From Nitrospirota bacterium (lineage in GTDB: Bacteria > Nitrospirota > JACRHJ01), in the NCBI GenBank assembly GCA_021815285.1, contig JAKAHE010000006.1, positions 1 to 20,892 on the forward strand: a stretch of 20,892 nt of DNA, read 5' to 3'. The notes under the pieces were generated by a model, which worked only from the letters and a program-made list of their open reading frames with translations, did not search any database and was not told the origin of the DNA. Every line of letters begins with the position of its first letter. Within the stretch, counting starts at the first letter, position 1. Made by a program: the position numbers and the translations under genes. Below are positions 1 through 8,097 of the stretch, piece after piece.

Positions 1-459
1 AGTATAGAGGAAAAGGATTACCGCAAGTACGACTGGGGCACGCCGATCATGGCAACGAAAAGCCTCAGCCGCAAGGAGGTCAGCCGTCTGCATGGGATGG
101 CGTACGGCAGGTTCTACGTGCGCCCGAAGACGTTGTTCAAAGCGCTGTTTTCGGCAAACCCGTATGTCCGCACGCTCTATAAATCGTTCGCCATCTATCT
201 TTTCAGAAAATTGCTGAAAAGACCGTGGAAACAGCCGGGTTTTATGCTGTTTGAGAACTATCTCCTGAAACGCGAAGGGAAGCTAAAGCCGGTAAAGGCA
301 TCCGGCCAGAGAGAGAAATGCGACATATGCGGCGCGAGAGTCGGATTGTATTCCGGATATAGGTGCAGCAACCCGGAGTGCGGGGCGCTATTCTGCCTGG
401 ACTGCAACGCAGGCGGGTTCGTTAAACAGTGCCCGCGATGCGGGAGCACGGCAGCGTAA
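1..459 (+). CDS. Radical SAM protein, C-terminal part, with 8-Cys zinc-binding tail (5' truncated by window edge)
   Basis: The frame is open to the left edge, so the ATG at 49 is internal; the visible part is 152 residues. Residues 1-60 (key stretch YRKYDWGTPIMATKSLS) match the region after the catalytic barrel in B12-binding radical SAM proteins. The equivalent region of the next gene reads DYSKYDMLNPVMDTRTLS, which supports a paralogous relationship. The radical SAM core and its CxxxCxxC motif lie outside the window. The last ~45 residues carry eight cysteines at 107, 110, 122, 127, 132, 135, 144 and 147, spaced like a two-zinc ribbon or RING-like fold. Such a tail is not usual for this family. 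It lies 114 bp upstream of the next radical SAM gene on the same strand, with a palindromic repeat between them. The substrate is unknown. The family call is fairly safe; zinc binding is inferred from the cysteines. Confidence 0.75.
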   Translation, partial: SIEEKDYRKYDWGTPIMATKSLSRKEVSRLHGMAYGRFYVRPKTLFKALFSANPYVRTLYKSFAIYLFRKLLKRPWKQPGFMLFENYLLKREGKLKPVKASGQREKCDICGARVGLYSGYRCSNPECGALFCLDCNAGGFVKQCPRCGSTAA

Positions 460-470
460 ATTATTTATAT

Positions 471-551
471 TGTCATTCTGAGGAGCGGATGCGACGAAGA
501 ATCTGATTGGAAAAAGATAACAGCAGATTCTTCGCTTCGCTCAGAATGACA
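471..551. repeat. Intergenic palindromic (REP/MITE-like) repeat
   Basis: This is an imperfect inverted repeat with a left arm at 471-505 and a right arm at 524-551. The outer 12 bases of the arms (TGTCATTCTGAG and its complement) and the inner ends (CGAAGAATCTG) match exactly. The left arm is 7 nt longer in the middle. The loop is AT-rich. The pattern resembles a dispersed palindrome that I recall from many environmental bacterial genomes (arms reading GTCATTCTGAGCGAAGCGAAG). It codes for nothing credible on either strand. It ends just before the Shine-Dalgarno site of the next gene and could fold in the transcript. Confidence 0.8.
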
Positions 552-573
552 TACAAGAGGGGGAAAGTTTTTA

Positions 574-2052
574 ATGCGTGTTCTACTGGTAGATCCTCCG
601 CACGAGATATTCAAGTTCTTCAGGGGCAGGATGCCCGCGCCGTCATTGACAGCGCTTGCGGCATATATCGAAAAAGACTTCGAGGTGCGCGTAATAGACT
701 GCACCGTGCAGGAGCGTCCCTGGGCCGCGCTCGAAGAAGCGGTGCGCGAGTTCAAGCCAAACGTCGCGGCAATCACCGCTATTTCCACATCCTATATCTA
801 TGATGCGATGAACGCGGCTTATCTTATAAAGCTCGTAGATCCTTCCGTTATTACCGTCGGCGGCGGAGTCCATATGAGCCTCATGCCGGAGGAGACGCTT
901 CAGAAATGCCCCAGCCTCGACTATATAGTGATGGGCGAGGGGGAACTTACTTTGATGGAGTTCCTGAAGGCAGTCGAGTCGGGCAATAAGGATTTTGAAA
1001 ATATCCGAGGTCTTGCATTCCGCAAAACTGGCGGCATACATATCGGAGAGAGGCGCGAGCTTATCCCTGACCTTGACGCGCTCCCGCTTCCCGCTTATCA
1101 TCACTTCCCCATGAATAAATATATGATGCCGTCGCTTGGTATGGCAACCCATAACTCCATAGTTCTTACTACCGCGCGCGGTTGCGAGGGTGTGTGCACT
1201 TATTGCACGGAGGCGAAGCTCTGGCGCAGCACATGGAGGCCTAAGTCTGCGCCGCGCGTAGTCGAAGAAATGGAGCTTCTATATAAAAACCATAATAAAT
1301 ATTCCTTTATGTTTGGCGACGATTCCTTCAATTGGAAACGCGAGCGCGTTGAGGACTTTGTCCGAGAATTGGAGAAAAAAAGAAGGCCATGGCACTTCTG
1401 GTTCCAGTCCCGCGCGGAGCACATAGTCCGGGACGCCGATCTTCTTCCGAGGTTGAAGAAGCTTGGGCTTTACATGATTTCTATGGGTGTGGAGACGCCG
1501 TCAGAAAATGCGCTAAAAAATTACCACAAGAAGCAGACGGCGGAAACTTCCATCCAGGCGATGAAAATAATAAAGAAGAACGGCCTGCTCCTCATCACGA
1601 ACATCATGTTCGGCGACATCGACGACACGGAAGAGACGCTTCAGCAGACGATAGATTTCGCAAAGCCATATTCAGACCATTTCGCCATCTGCCTCACGAC
1701 TCCGCTCCCAGGCACGGAATACTGGAAGCGCGCGAAGGAACAGGGGAGAATAAAAGTCTGGGACTACTCGAAGTATGATATGCTGAACCCGGTAATGGAC
1801 ACGCGGACGCTCTCAGTCGAAAAAATCGCTGAGATTCATCCGAAGTCGATACAAAAATTCTACTCGCGTTTCCGCGTCTTCTGGGACGCGTACCTTTCGC
1901 CGAACCCGTATCTCCGAAAGAACAACAGGTTCTTCGCAAAGATAGCCTGGGAGACGATAACGCACACGCCCTGGGTGCAGAAGAATTACGCGCCGTTCGA
2001 GAAGTATATGGAGGAGAAGACAGGGAAGCCGTTCGAGAGGGTGCATATATGA
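574..2052 (+). CDS. B12-binding-domain radical SAM protein
   Basis: The product is 492 aa. Residues 1-150 form a Rossmann-like cobalamin-binding-type domain, with MRVLLVDPP at the start and VGGGVHMS at 95-102. The classical DxHxxG cobalamin ligand motif is not obvious, so B12 binding is not assured. The radical SAM motif CxxxCxxC is at C204, C208 and C211 (RGCEGVCTYC) and would hold the 4Fe-4S cluster that cleaves S-adenosylmethionine. The ATG at 574 follows a purine-rich ribosome site (GAGGGGGAAAG, about 555-565). The stop overlaps the next start by 4 nt (ATGA), so translation is probably coupled. Relatives include methyltransferases and C-C bond-forming enzymes; the substrate cannot be read from the sequence. 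The C-terminal ~90 residues are basic and aromatic-rich. Confidence 0.85.
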   Translation: MRVLLVDPPHEIFKFFRGRMPAPSLTALAAYIEKDFEVRVIDCTVQERPWAALEEAVREFKPNVAAITAISTSYIYDAMNAAYLIKLVDPSVITVGGGVHMSLMPEETLQKCPSLDYIVMGEGELTLMEFLKAVESGNKDFENIRGLAFRKTGGIHIGERRELIPDLDALPLPAYHHFPMNKYMMPSLGMATHNSIVLTTARGCEGVCTYCTEAKLWRSTWRPKSAPRVVEEMELLYKNHNKYSFMFGDDSFNWKRERVEDFVRELEKKRRPWHFWFQSRAEHIVRDADLLPRLKKLGLYMISMGVETPSENALKNYHKKQTAETSIQAMKIIKKNGLLLITNIMFGDIDDTEETLQQTIDFAKPYSDHFAICLTTPLPGTEYWKRAKEQGRIKVWDYSKYDMLNPVMDTRTLSVEKIAEIHPKSIQKFYSRFRVFWDAYLSPNPYLRKNNRFFAKIAWETITHTPWVQKNYAPFEKYMEEKTGKPFERVHI

Positions 2053-3398
2053 AAATTCTCATCATATCCCCTGAGGGCCGGCATACGGCGGTCGGGAAAA
2101 AATTCAAGTTTCCGTTTCCGACTGCGGGCGCGCCGATGGTGGCCGCGCTGACGCCGGAAGGACACGACGTAAAGATAATCGACGAGATTGTCGAGGATAT
2201 AAATTTCGACGAGCCTGCGGATTTGGTCGCTATCTCGTCCATGACGCCGATGGCCTCGCGCGCGTATGAGATTTCCGATGAGTTCAGGAAGCGCGGAGTG
2301 GCGACTGTAATCGGCGGGATACATCCGACGGCATGCCCTGAAGAGGCGGCGGAACATTCCGACACTGTGATAATAGGCGAGGCGGAAGACCTCTGGCCGA
2401 TGGCGGTTGAGGATTTTCAAAACGGCGGCTTGCAGAAATTCTACAGGAAAGACTACCTGCACTCGCTGGCAGGGCTGCCGAGACCGCGTTGGGAGCTTTT
2501 GCGCAACGATAAATATTTCCCGATAACGATTGTCGAGACCTCGCGCGGATGCCCGCATAACTGCGACTTCTGCGCCGTAACAAATTTCTACGGCGGGAAA
2601 TACCGTGTACGCCCCGTTGCGGAAGTGGAGAAAGAAATCCAGTATCTTTACGACCGTCCGGCGCTCAGCGGTCTGAAGCGCTTTTCCACTCCATATCCAA
2701 AAGGCATGATATTCTTCGCGGACAGCAACATCACGGCAAACAGGAAATACGCAAAAGAACTTTTCACGATGCTTGCCAAATATAAAATCCCCTGGCAGAG
2801 TTATTCGACGATTTCAATCGCGGACGACCCTGAGCTACTTAAACTTGCGCAGGCGTCCAACTGCGTCGGGCTTGCGATAGGATTTGAATCACTCTCCGGA
2901 GAGAACCTGAAAAAAATCGGCAAGGGCTTCAACAAACCGGAGAAGTATGCCGAGTCGATAAAGAAACTGAAAGATCATGGTATCGGCATTGTCGCGAGCT
3001 TCATTTTCGGCCTGGACTGGGACGATGTCGGCGTCTTCGAGAGGACGAGAGGTTTTATCGACGCCAATAAAATAGATTCTTCCTTCTTTCTTATTTCAAC
3101 CCCTCTTCCGGGGACGGGATACAGACAGCGACTCATTTACGAGGGACGTATATTCGATCATAACTGGGACCATTACGACTGCACGCACGTGGTTTTCCAG
3201 CCGAACCTTATGACTCCTGAGCAGCTTTCCGACGGCGTGCACTGGCTGTGGCGGGAGACACTGTCGCATAAATCGATTTGGATGCGTCTTTATGGCGGGC
3301 CTCAGTTCATGTTCTATCTTGGGATGAACTACGCGATGAAGATGCTGGACAAAAAAATACACCCGAAACACTCAAAAAACCCGGCTGCCACCAAGTAA
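2049..3398 (+). CDS. B12-binding-domain radical SAM protein
   Basis: The product is 449 aa. It has an N-terminal Rossmann-like domain (MKILIISPEG, with IGGIHPTACPEEA at about 88-100) and then a radical SAM core with CxxxCxxC at C168, C172 and C175 (SRGCPHNCDFC). This is followed by the NFYGGKYRVRPVAEVEKEI stretch typical of the BchE/HpnJ-like group. The cobalamin-ligating DxHxxG is absent or degenerate. It overlaps the preceding gene by 4 nt and is followed after 11 nt by another radical SAM gene, so it belongs to the same transcription unit. It is clearly similar to both neighbours (SSMTPMASRAYEI here, SVMTPMADEAYRI in the next), which suggests tandem duplication and divergence. The reaction is unknown; methyl transfer or radical C-C chemistry on a lipid-like substrate is a guess from context. 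Confidence 0.85.
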   Translation: MKILIISPEGRHTAVGKKFKFPFPTAGAPMVAALTPEGHDVKIIDEIVEDINFDEPADLVAISSMTPMASRAYEISDEFRKRGVATVIGGIHPTACPEEAAEHSDTVIIGEAEDLWPMAVEDFQNGGLQKFYRKDYLHSLAGLPRPRWELLRNDKYFPITIVETSRGCPHNCDFCAVTNFYGGKYRVRPVAEVEKEIQYLYDRPALSGLKRFSTPYPKGMIFFADSNITANRKYAKELFTMLAKYKIPWQSYSTISIADDPELLKLAQASNCVGLAIGFESLSGENLKKIGKGFNKPEKYAESIKKLKDHGIGIVASFIFGLDWDDVGVFERTRGFIDANKIDSSFFLISTPLPGTGYRQRLIYEGRIFDHNWDHYDCTHVVFQPNLMTPEQLSDGVHWLWRETLSHKSIWMRLYGGPQFMFYLGMNYAMKMLDKKIHPKHSKNPAATK

Positions 3399-3409
3399 GT
3401 TTCAATATC

Positions 3410-4771
3410 TTGAAGATTAGATTAATATTCCCAAAGAAAAACGGCGACCCAGGCGCGATGGGCATGACTATGCCGTACATTCTTCCGCATCTTGCCGCGC
3501 TTTCCCAGCCCTGGCACAAAATCGAACTGGTAAACTTGTTCAAACAGAAAGAAGATTACGGTGGGAGACTTCCCGACCTTGTCGGTATAAGTGTGATGAC
3601 GCCTATGGCCGATGAGGCATATAGGATTGCGGACGAATATAGAAAACGCGGGGTGAAAGTAGTCATTGGCGGCCACCATGCGAGTGCATTGCCGCAAGAG
3701 GCAAAAAGCCATGCAGATGCCGTGGCCGCAGGCGAGGCGGAGAATACCTGGAAAATTATTCTTGACGATGCGGAAAGGAATGCATTAAAGGATTTTTATA
3801 TTGGTGGGCCGCTTTTTGATGAAGATAATTTTAATGGTTTCAGCGTTTATCGTTCGCCCGACAGGCCTCTTCTGACCGGCCTTCCATTGCCAAGGCGCGA
3901 GCTATTGAAAGACAGGTATTTTTTTGACTGCATAATCACTACGCGCGGTTGTCCTTACAGATGCAAGTTCTGCGGCACGTCAAGGTTTTACGGCGGCCTT
4001 ATCCGGCATAGACCTGTGGAAGAGGTAACCGCCGAAATTAAACATATGGGCAGATTTTTTTTAATGGCGGACGACGATATTTTCGGAGACATCCAGTATC
4101 GCCTTGAGCTCTATTCGAGAATGAGCGGCTTGAAGCGTTTCATGCGCTGGCATGGCGCGGGAGCTGTTTCCGCCGTGTTGGAGCGGGGCGGCGAGGAGAT
4201 GGTGAAGCTCGCGGCGAAGAGCGGATTGGACACTGTCTTTACCGGCCTGGAATCGGCGGAAGGAGATACTCTGGATGCGCTTGAAATAAACGCGAAGCTG
4301 AGACGCCGGGAAAAAGGAGACCTTGAAAGAATTGCAACGGCGGTAAAAAAAGTCCAGTCGATGGGTATAATGGTATTTGGTTTTTTTGTTCTTGGCTTCG
4401 ACACGGATGACGAAAAAAGCTTTGAGAAGACGCTTGAGTTCTGCGACAGATTGAACGTGCCGCCGATTCCTTTTCTGCTCATGCCTCTTCCGGGGACGCC
4501 TCTCTGGGATGACATGAGCGGCAGGATTTCCCCGGGGCAGGGTTGGGGGAAATGGGACGGAGTCCATGCGTTGTGCGACCACCCGGCGCTGTCTCCGAGG
4601 CGTAGAGAGGAACTGCTTCATAAATTGCGCGCCAGCGCATATACTTTCCGCAGAATAGTCCGCAGGCTGAAAGGGTTTTCGCCGGTAGCCGCCATAAACG
4701 GACTTATGATGCAGGCCGGGATAAGACGCAGCTTTATATCCGACTGGAAGAGGGCAAATGGCAGAATATGA
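3410..4771 (+). CDS. B12-binding-domain radical SAM protein
   Basis: The product is 453 aa from a TTG start at 3410. An in-frame ATG at 3278 exists, but it lies deep in the preceding gene and the added residues look like noise. The homologous N-terminus (KIRLIFPK, like KILIISP upstream) begins exactly at the TTG, 11 nt after the previous stop. The Shine-Dalgarno site is weak, so translational coupling is likely. The Rossmann-like domain has IGGHHASALPQEA at about 87-99. The radical SAM motif is at C181, C185 and C188 (TRGCPYRCKFC), followed by SRFYGGLIRHRPVEEV. The 3' end overlaps the FAD oxidoreductase gene by 14 nt. It is a paralogue of the previous gene. The role is unknown, presumably in the same pathway as the neighbouring desaturase. 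Confidence 0.82.
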   Translation: MKIRLIFPKKNGDPGAMGMTMPYILPHLAALSQPWHKIELVNLFKQKEDYGGRLPDLVGISVMTPMADEAYRIADEYRKRGVKVVIGGHHASALPQEAKSHADAVAAGEAENTWKIILDDAERNALKDFYIGGPLFDEDNFNGFSVYRSPDRPLLTGLPLPRRELLKDRYFFDCIITTRGCPYRCKFCGTSRFYGGLIRHRPVEEVTAEIKHMGRFFLMADDDIFGDIQYRLELYSRMSGLKRFMRWHGAGAVSAVLERGGEEMVKLAAKSGLDTVFTGLESAEGDTLDALEINAKLRRREKGDLERIATAVKKVQSMGIMVFGFFVLGFDTDDEKSFEKTLEFCDRLNVPPIPFLLMPLPGTPLWDDMSGRISPGQGWGKWDGVHALCDHPALSPRRREELLHKLRASAYTFRRIVRRLKGFSPVAAINGLMMQAGIRRSFISDWKRANGRI

Positions 4772-6260
4772 CGTTGTGATAATCGGCGCCGGTATAGCCG
4801 GGCTCGTGACAGGCAATTACCTTGTCGATTCAGGTAAGCGTGTCTTGATTGTAGAACAGATTAAATATCCAGGCGGGTGCGCTTGCACGTTCGGGAAACA
4901 GGGGTATAAGTTTGACGGCGCCGTGCACTGGATAAGTCAGGCAGGCGAGGGCGGTATAGTCAAGTCAATCCTGAAAGATTTCGGGCTGGACGGTGAAATC
5001 CGGTTCGACAGGCTTCCCGCACCGCCGCAGGTGTGGCTGCACGATAAAAAAATCAAATCCTCTTTTGGCCGGGAAGGTGTCGTCAAGGCGCTCTCCGATG
5101 CATTTCCATACGAATCAGGGAATTTAGATGTGTTCTGGAAAGAAACCGAAGCGACGCTTAAGCAGCTCTGGCGGCTCGTAAAACTACAGCCGTCGAAAAT
5201 GGCGCCCGCCGGGAAATTTCTGTTCAACCTGTCGTTTCCGTTGAAATTCGGGAAGATCGCAAAATATCACAAGAAAAAAGCATCGGAAGTCATAGCGCAA
5301 TATTTCAGGGACGAATCTCTCAGGCATGTCCTGGAGGCAATGGGAATATTCCAGGACATATCGTTTGTTCATTATGCGTGGTTTAATTCCGTCGCGCTCG
5401 AAGGAGACGCATACTATCCCGCAGGAGGCATCCGGGCCGTGCCGGATGCGCTGGCAAACCGTTTTATCTCAAAAGGCGGAGAGATAAGATACAGGTGCAA
5501 GGCGGAAAAGATAATTTTCAAGGATAAAAAAATCGCTGGCATTATTGCGAACGGCGAAGAAATATCAGTCGGGACTGTGGTTTCGGCGTCCGACGCCACA
5601 AAGACTTTCTTAACCCTCGCAGGTGAAGAGAAACTCCCGCTGGAGTTCGTGTCAGGCCTGAAGGAGTGGAAGGTATCGGAGCCATTCTTTTATGTTTATC
5701 TCGGGCTGAATTGCAGCTTGCGCGAAAAGGGTTTTGACGGCTCCCCGATATGGTATATCCCGGAATTTATAGATAAGAAATTCCCTATGCTTGGCGGCAA
5801 GGCACTGGGAATCGGGATGCCGTCGCTCCTGGACGGTTCTCTTGCCCCGGAAGGGAAAAGCGTCTTGATACTCGGCATGGCCGCGTCATGCGCTTTCATG
5901 AACTCCTGCCCCGTCCGGGCGGAGGCAGGGACCAACTACCGCGAGAACGAGCATTACAAGGCCGTCAAGGAGCGCGTGGGTGAATATATGATAGACATCG
6001 CAGAAGAGGCGATACCAGGTCTGCGCGAGAACATAGATCTGAAAATATTCGCTACCCCGCATACGTTCGAGCGTTATACAGGAAACCTGCACGGAGCGTC
6101 GTCGGGATGGTCCATGGCTGCCGACCAACAGCATAAGCTCTCCGTGAAGACGCCGGTGCCCGGGTTATACCTCGCTGGACACTGGACTATGAACCCGGGC
6201 GGAGTGCCCGCAGCTTTTGTGAGCGGTAAACTCGCGGCGGAGGAAGTCCTGACAGGCTAA
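4758..6260 (+). CDS. FAD-dependent oxidoreductase of the phytoene desaturase/carotenoid isomerase (CrtI/CrtISO) type
   Basis: The product is 500 aa, the usual length for this family. The N-terminus has the dinucleotide-binding fold: GAGIAG at 10-15, an acidic end to strand 2 (VLIVEQ, E33), then YPGG. The C-terminus has the family's FAD-contact segment (GLYLAGHWTMNPGGVPAAF, followed by SGKLAAEE). Members desaturate or isomerise long isoprenoid or polyene chains, or saturate retinol. No phytoene synthase or other carotenoid gene is in the window, so carotenoid synthesis is not shown. The gene starts inside the last codons of the third complete radical SAM gene, so it is the fifth member of this probable operon. 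Its stop overlaps that of the convergent SDR gene by 3-4 nt. The family call is confident; the substrate is open. Confidence 0.85.
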   Translation: MAEYDVVIIGAGIAGLVTGNYLVDSGKRVLIVEQIKYPGGCACTFGKQGYKFDGAVHWISQAGEGGIVKSILKDFGLDGEIRFDRLPAPPQVWLHDKKIKSSFGREGVVKALSDAFPYESGNLDVFWKETEATLKQLWRLVKLQPSKMAPAGKFLFNLSFPLKFGKIAKYHKKKASEVIAQYFRDESLRHVLEAMGIFQDISFVHYAWFNSVALEGDAYYPAGGIRAVPDALANRFISKGGEIRYRCKAEKIIFKDKKIAGIIANGEEISVGTVVSASDATKTFLTLAGEEKLPLEFVSGLKEWKVSEPFFYVYLGLNCSLREKGFDGSPIWYIPEFIDKKFPMLGGKALGIGMPSLLDGSLAPEGKSVLILGMAASCAFMNSCPVRAEAGTNYRENEHYKAVKERVGEYMIDIAEEAIPGLRENIDLKIFATPHTFERYTGNLHGASSGWSMAADQQHKLSVKTPVPGLYLAGHWTMNPGGVPAAFVSGKLAAEEVLTG

Positions 6261-6982
6261 ATTATCCGGCTGTCCAGGTTGAAGACCTGTCCGCTTACGG
6301 AACTAATATAAGTCAGATTAAATATAAATGAAGCGACTTCGGCGGGTACCGAATAGGTTTTCAGAAGGTTGTCCGAGAGCGCGTTTTCTTTTGCTTTGTC
6401 AGGCGCCAAAGCTCCCATCTCCGTAAGCATATATCCCGGCAGGACGCAGTTTACCTGTATTCCGTGCGGCGCGAGCTCTATGGCCGCTGCCTTAGTCAGG
6501 CCAATCAAAGCGGCCTTTGATGCGGCGTATGCCGAATGGCCGGCCCTTCCCTTGACTCCTGCAATGGATGAAATATTAATTATATGTCCGGATCCCTGTC
6601 GGACCATGACCTCCGAAACGGCCCTTATAGTGTTGAACGGCCCATTCAGGTTCGTCCGCAATGTATCATCCATCATATCTTCCGAAAGTCTAACGAGCAG
6701 GCTCTCGTGAGAGATGCCTGCATTGTTTATCAGGACGTCGAGCCTTCCAAAGCGCGCCATGGCCGAATTTACAAGATTATCAGCCTGGGCCGGGTCGCCG
6801 ACATCCGCGCGGATTACGACTGCTTCGCCGCCTGACGCCATGATGTATTCGGCGACTGACTCCGCGCCCTGCTTTGAATTCAGATAATTGACGGCTACTC
6901 CCCAGCCGGATTGCCCGAACCTCTGTGCAATCTCTCGCCCAAGTCCTCTCGAAGCGCCGGTCACTATGACGACTTTCTGCAT
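6257..6982 (-). CDS. SDR family reductase, 3-oxoacyl-ACP reductase (FabG)-like
   Basis: The product is a 241-aa classical short-chain dehydrogenase. It has the NAD(P)-binding TGASRGLG near the N-terminus, NNAG, the catalytic Ser in NISSIAG and the YxxxK pair (YAASK). The arginine after TGAS favours NADPH, as in FabG. I place the start at the ATG whose A coincides with the last base of the bioF stop (TGATG). A GTG one codon upstream (6985) is possible. It is the last gene of the bioB-bioW-bioF unit. FabG-like enzymes reduce 3-oxoacyl-ACP in fatty acid synthesis and could help supply the pimeloyl chain, but this is inference from context only. The fabG symbol is withheld because SDR substrates cannot be read from sequence. 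Confidence 0.82.
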   Translation of the reverse strand: MQKVVIVTGASRGLGREIAQRFGQSGWGVAVNYLNSKQGAESVAEYIMASGGEAVVIRADVGDPAQADNLVNSAMARFGRLDVLINNAGISHESLLVRLSEDMMDDTLRTNLNGPFNTIRAVSEVMVRQGSGHIINISSIAGVKGRAGHSAYAASKAALIGLTKAAAIELAPHGIQVNCVLPGYMLTEMGALAPDKAKENALSDNLLKTYSVPAEVASFIFNLTYISSVSGQVFNLDSRII

Positions 6983-8097
6983 CACAGTCTTTTCATTGCC
7001 TCAAGGAGCGCATAAATATCTGACGGCGCGTGAGTCGCAGATACTGTAAAACGGATACGGCACTGCCCTTCCGGCACCGTGGGCGGCCTGATTGCCGGGG
7101 CGTAAAAACCGGAAATAAGCAGCGCGTCGGATAATTTCACCGCATCGTCCGCTTCGCCGACGATTACCGGGATTATTGGCGTGCCGCCGCCTTTTGCCTC
7201 GTATCCGATTTTTTTGAATCCTTCGCGGAGTATCCGCGCGTTTTCATGCAGGCGAGAAAGCCGTTCAGGTTCACGCTGTAAAACGCTCAGCGCGGCCAGT
7301 GCAGCCGCGCACGCGGGGGAGGGGAGCGACGTCGAGAAAATGAAACTGCGGGCGGTATTCATCAATAGTTTTATATATTTACCATCTCCTGCGGCGAATG
7401 CGCCGTAAGAGCCGAGCGCCTTTCCGAGCGTGCCCATCTGCATGATACCAGGCCCCGGAGACATATTAAAATGTTCAAATATACCGCGCCCGGTATCTCC
7501 GAGAACGCCGGTCGAGTGAGCTTCGTCAATATACAAACCGGCGCCATATGCGTTTGCGGCATGGATTATCTCCGGCAACGGCGCAATGTCTCCGTCCATG
7601 CTGAAAACGCCTTCGGTTACGACCAATTTCCTGCCGCCGGATTTTTCTGCCAGCAGTTTTTTTAAATGAACGTGGTCGTTGTGGTCATAAATATTTATCT
7701 TCGCCCCCGAAAGCCTGCATCCGTCTATTATGCTTGCGTGGTTTAAGCGGTCGCTGAAGATTATATCGTCTTTTCCGGCAATGGCCGGGATTGTCCCGGT
7801 ATTTGCGGAATAACCGGAGCCGAAAAGCAGGGACGACTCTGCCGACTTGAACCTTGCAAGCTCTCTTCGCAGATTTTCGTGGTATTGCGTATGGCCGGAG
7901 ATTAGCGGCGCGGAGCCCGCTCCGAAGCCGTGATTCCGTGCGGCTTCGGATGCCGCCGATATTACTTCCGGATGGTTTGCGAGGCCAAGGTAGTCGTTCG
8001 CGCAGAATAAAACGACCTCCCGACCGTCGATCAACGCGCGGGTAGAGGAAATTCTCTCGGCGGTTTTTAAAAAACGCTGATATTTGAAATCGCGCAT
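6982..8097 (-). CDS. bioF: 8-amino-7-oxononanoate synthase
   Basis: The product is a 371-aa PLP enzyme of the alpha-oxoamine synthase family. It joins L-alanine and pimeloyl-CoA to give 8-amino-7-oxononanoate, the first ring-forming step of biotin synthesis, in the cytosol. Visible motifs are ANDYLGL at about 33-39, GSGYSANTG, DEAHSTGVLG (with D191 and H194 contacting PLP) and the Schiff-base lysine K226 in GTLGKALGS. The ATG directly follows the bioW stop (TAA then ATG, no gap). Its own stop overlaps the SDR start, so it is translated as part of an operon. Glycine C-acetyltransferase and serine palmitoyltransferase are close relatives, but the position beside bioW and bioB decides for BioF. 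Confidence 0.93.
   Translation of the reverse strand: MRDFKYQRFLKTAERISSTRALIDGREVVLFCANDYLGLANHPEVISAASEAARNHGFGAGSAPLISGHTQYHENLRRELARFKSAESSLLFGSGYSANTGTIPAIAGKDDIIFSDRLNHASIIDGCRLSGAKINIYDHNDHVHLKKLLAEKSGGRKLVVTEGVFSMDGDIAPLPEIIHAANAYGAGLYIDEAHSTGVLGDTGRGIFEHFNMSPGPGIMQMGTLGKALGSYGAFAAGDGKYIKLLMNTARSFIFSTSLPSPACAAALAALSVLQREPERLSRLHENARILREGFKKIGYEAKGGGTPIIPVIVGEADDAVKLSDALLISGFYAPAIRPPTVPEGQCRIRFTVSATHAPSDIYALLEAMKRL

Noticed and set aside
49..51. ATG at 49 as the start of a 136-aa stand-alone zinc-finger protein.
   Set aside because: The frame is open to the left edge and the residues encoded before the ATG (EKDYRKYDWGTPI) belong to the radical SAM C-terminal region.
3278..3409. Earlier ATG for the third complete radical SAM gene.
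   Set aside because: It would overlap the preceding gene by 121 nt and add residues with no counterpart in the paralogue; the conserved N-terminus begins at the TTG at 3410.
4061..4816. A 251-codon - strand frame opposite the third complete radical SAM gene.
   Set aside because: It is antisense to a gene with clear motifs and has no family features of its own.
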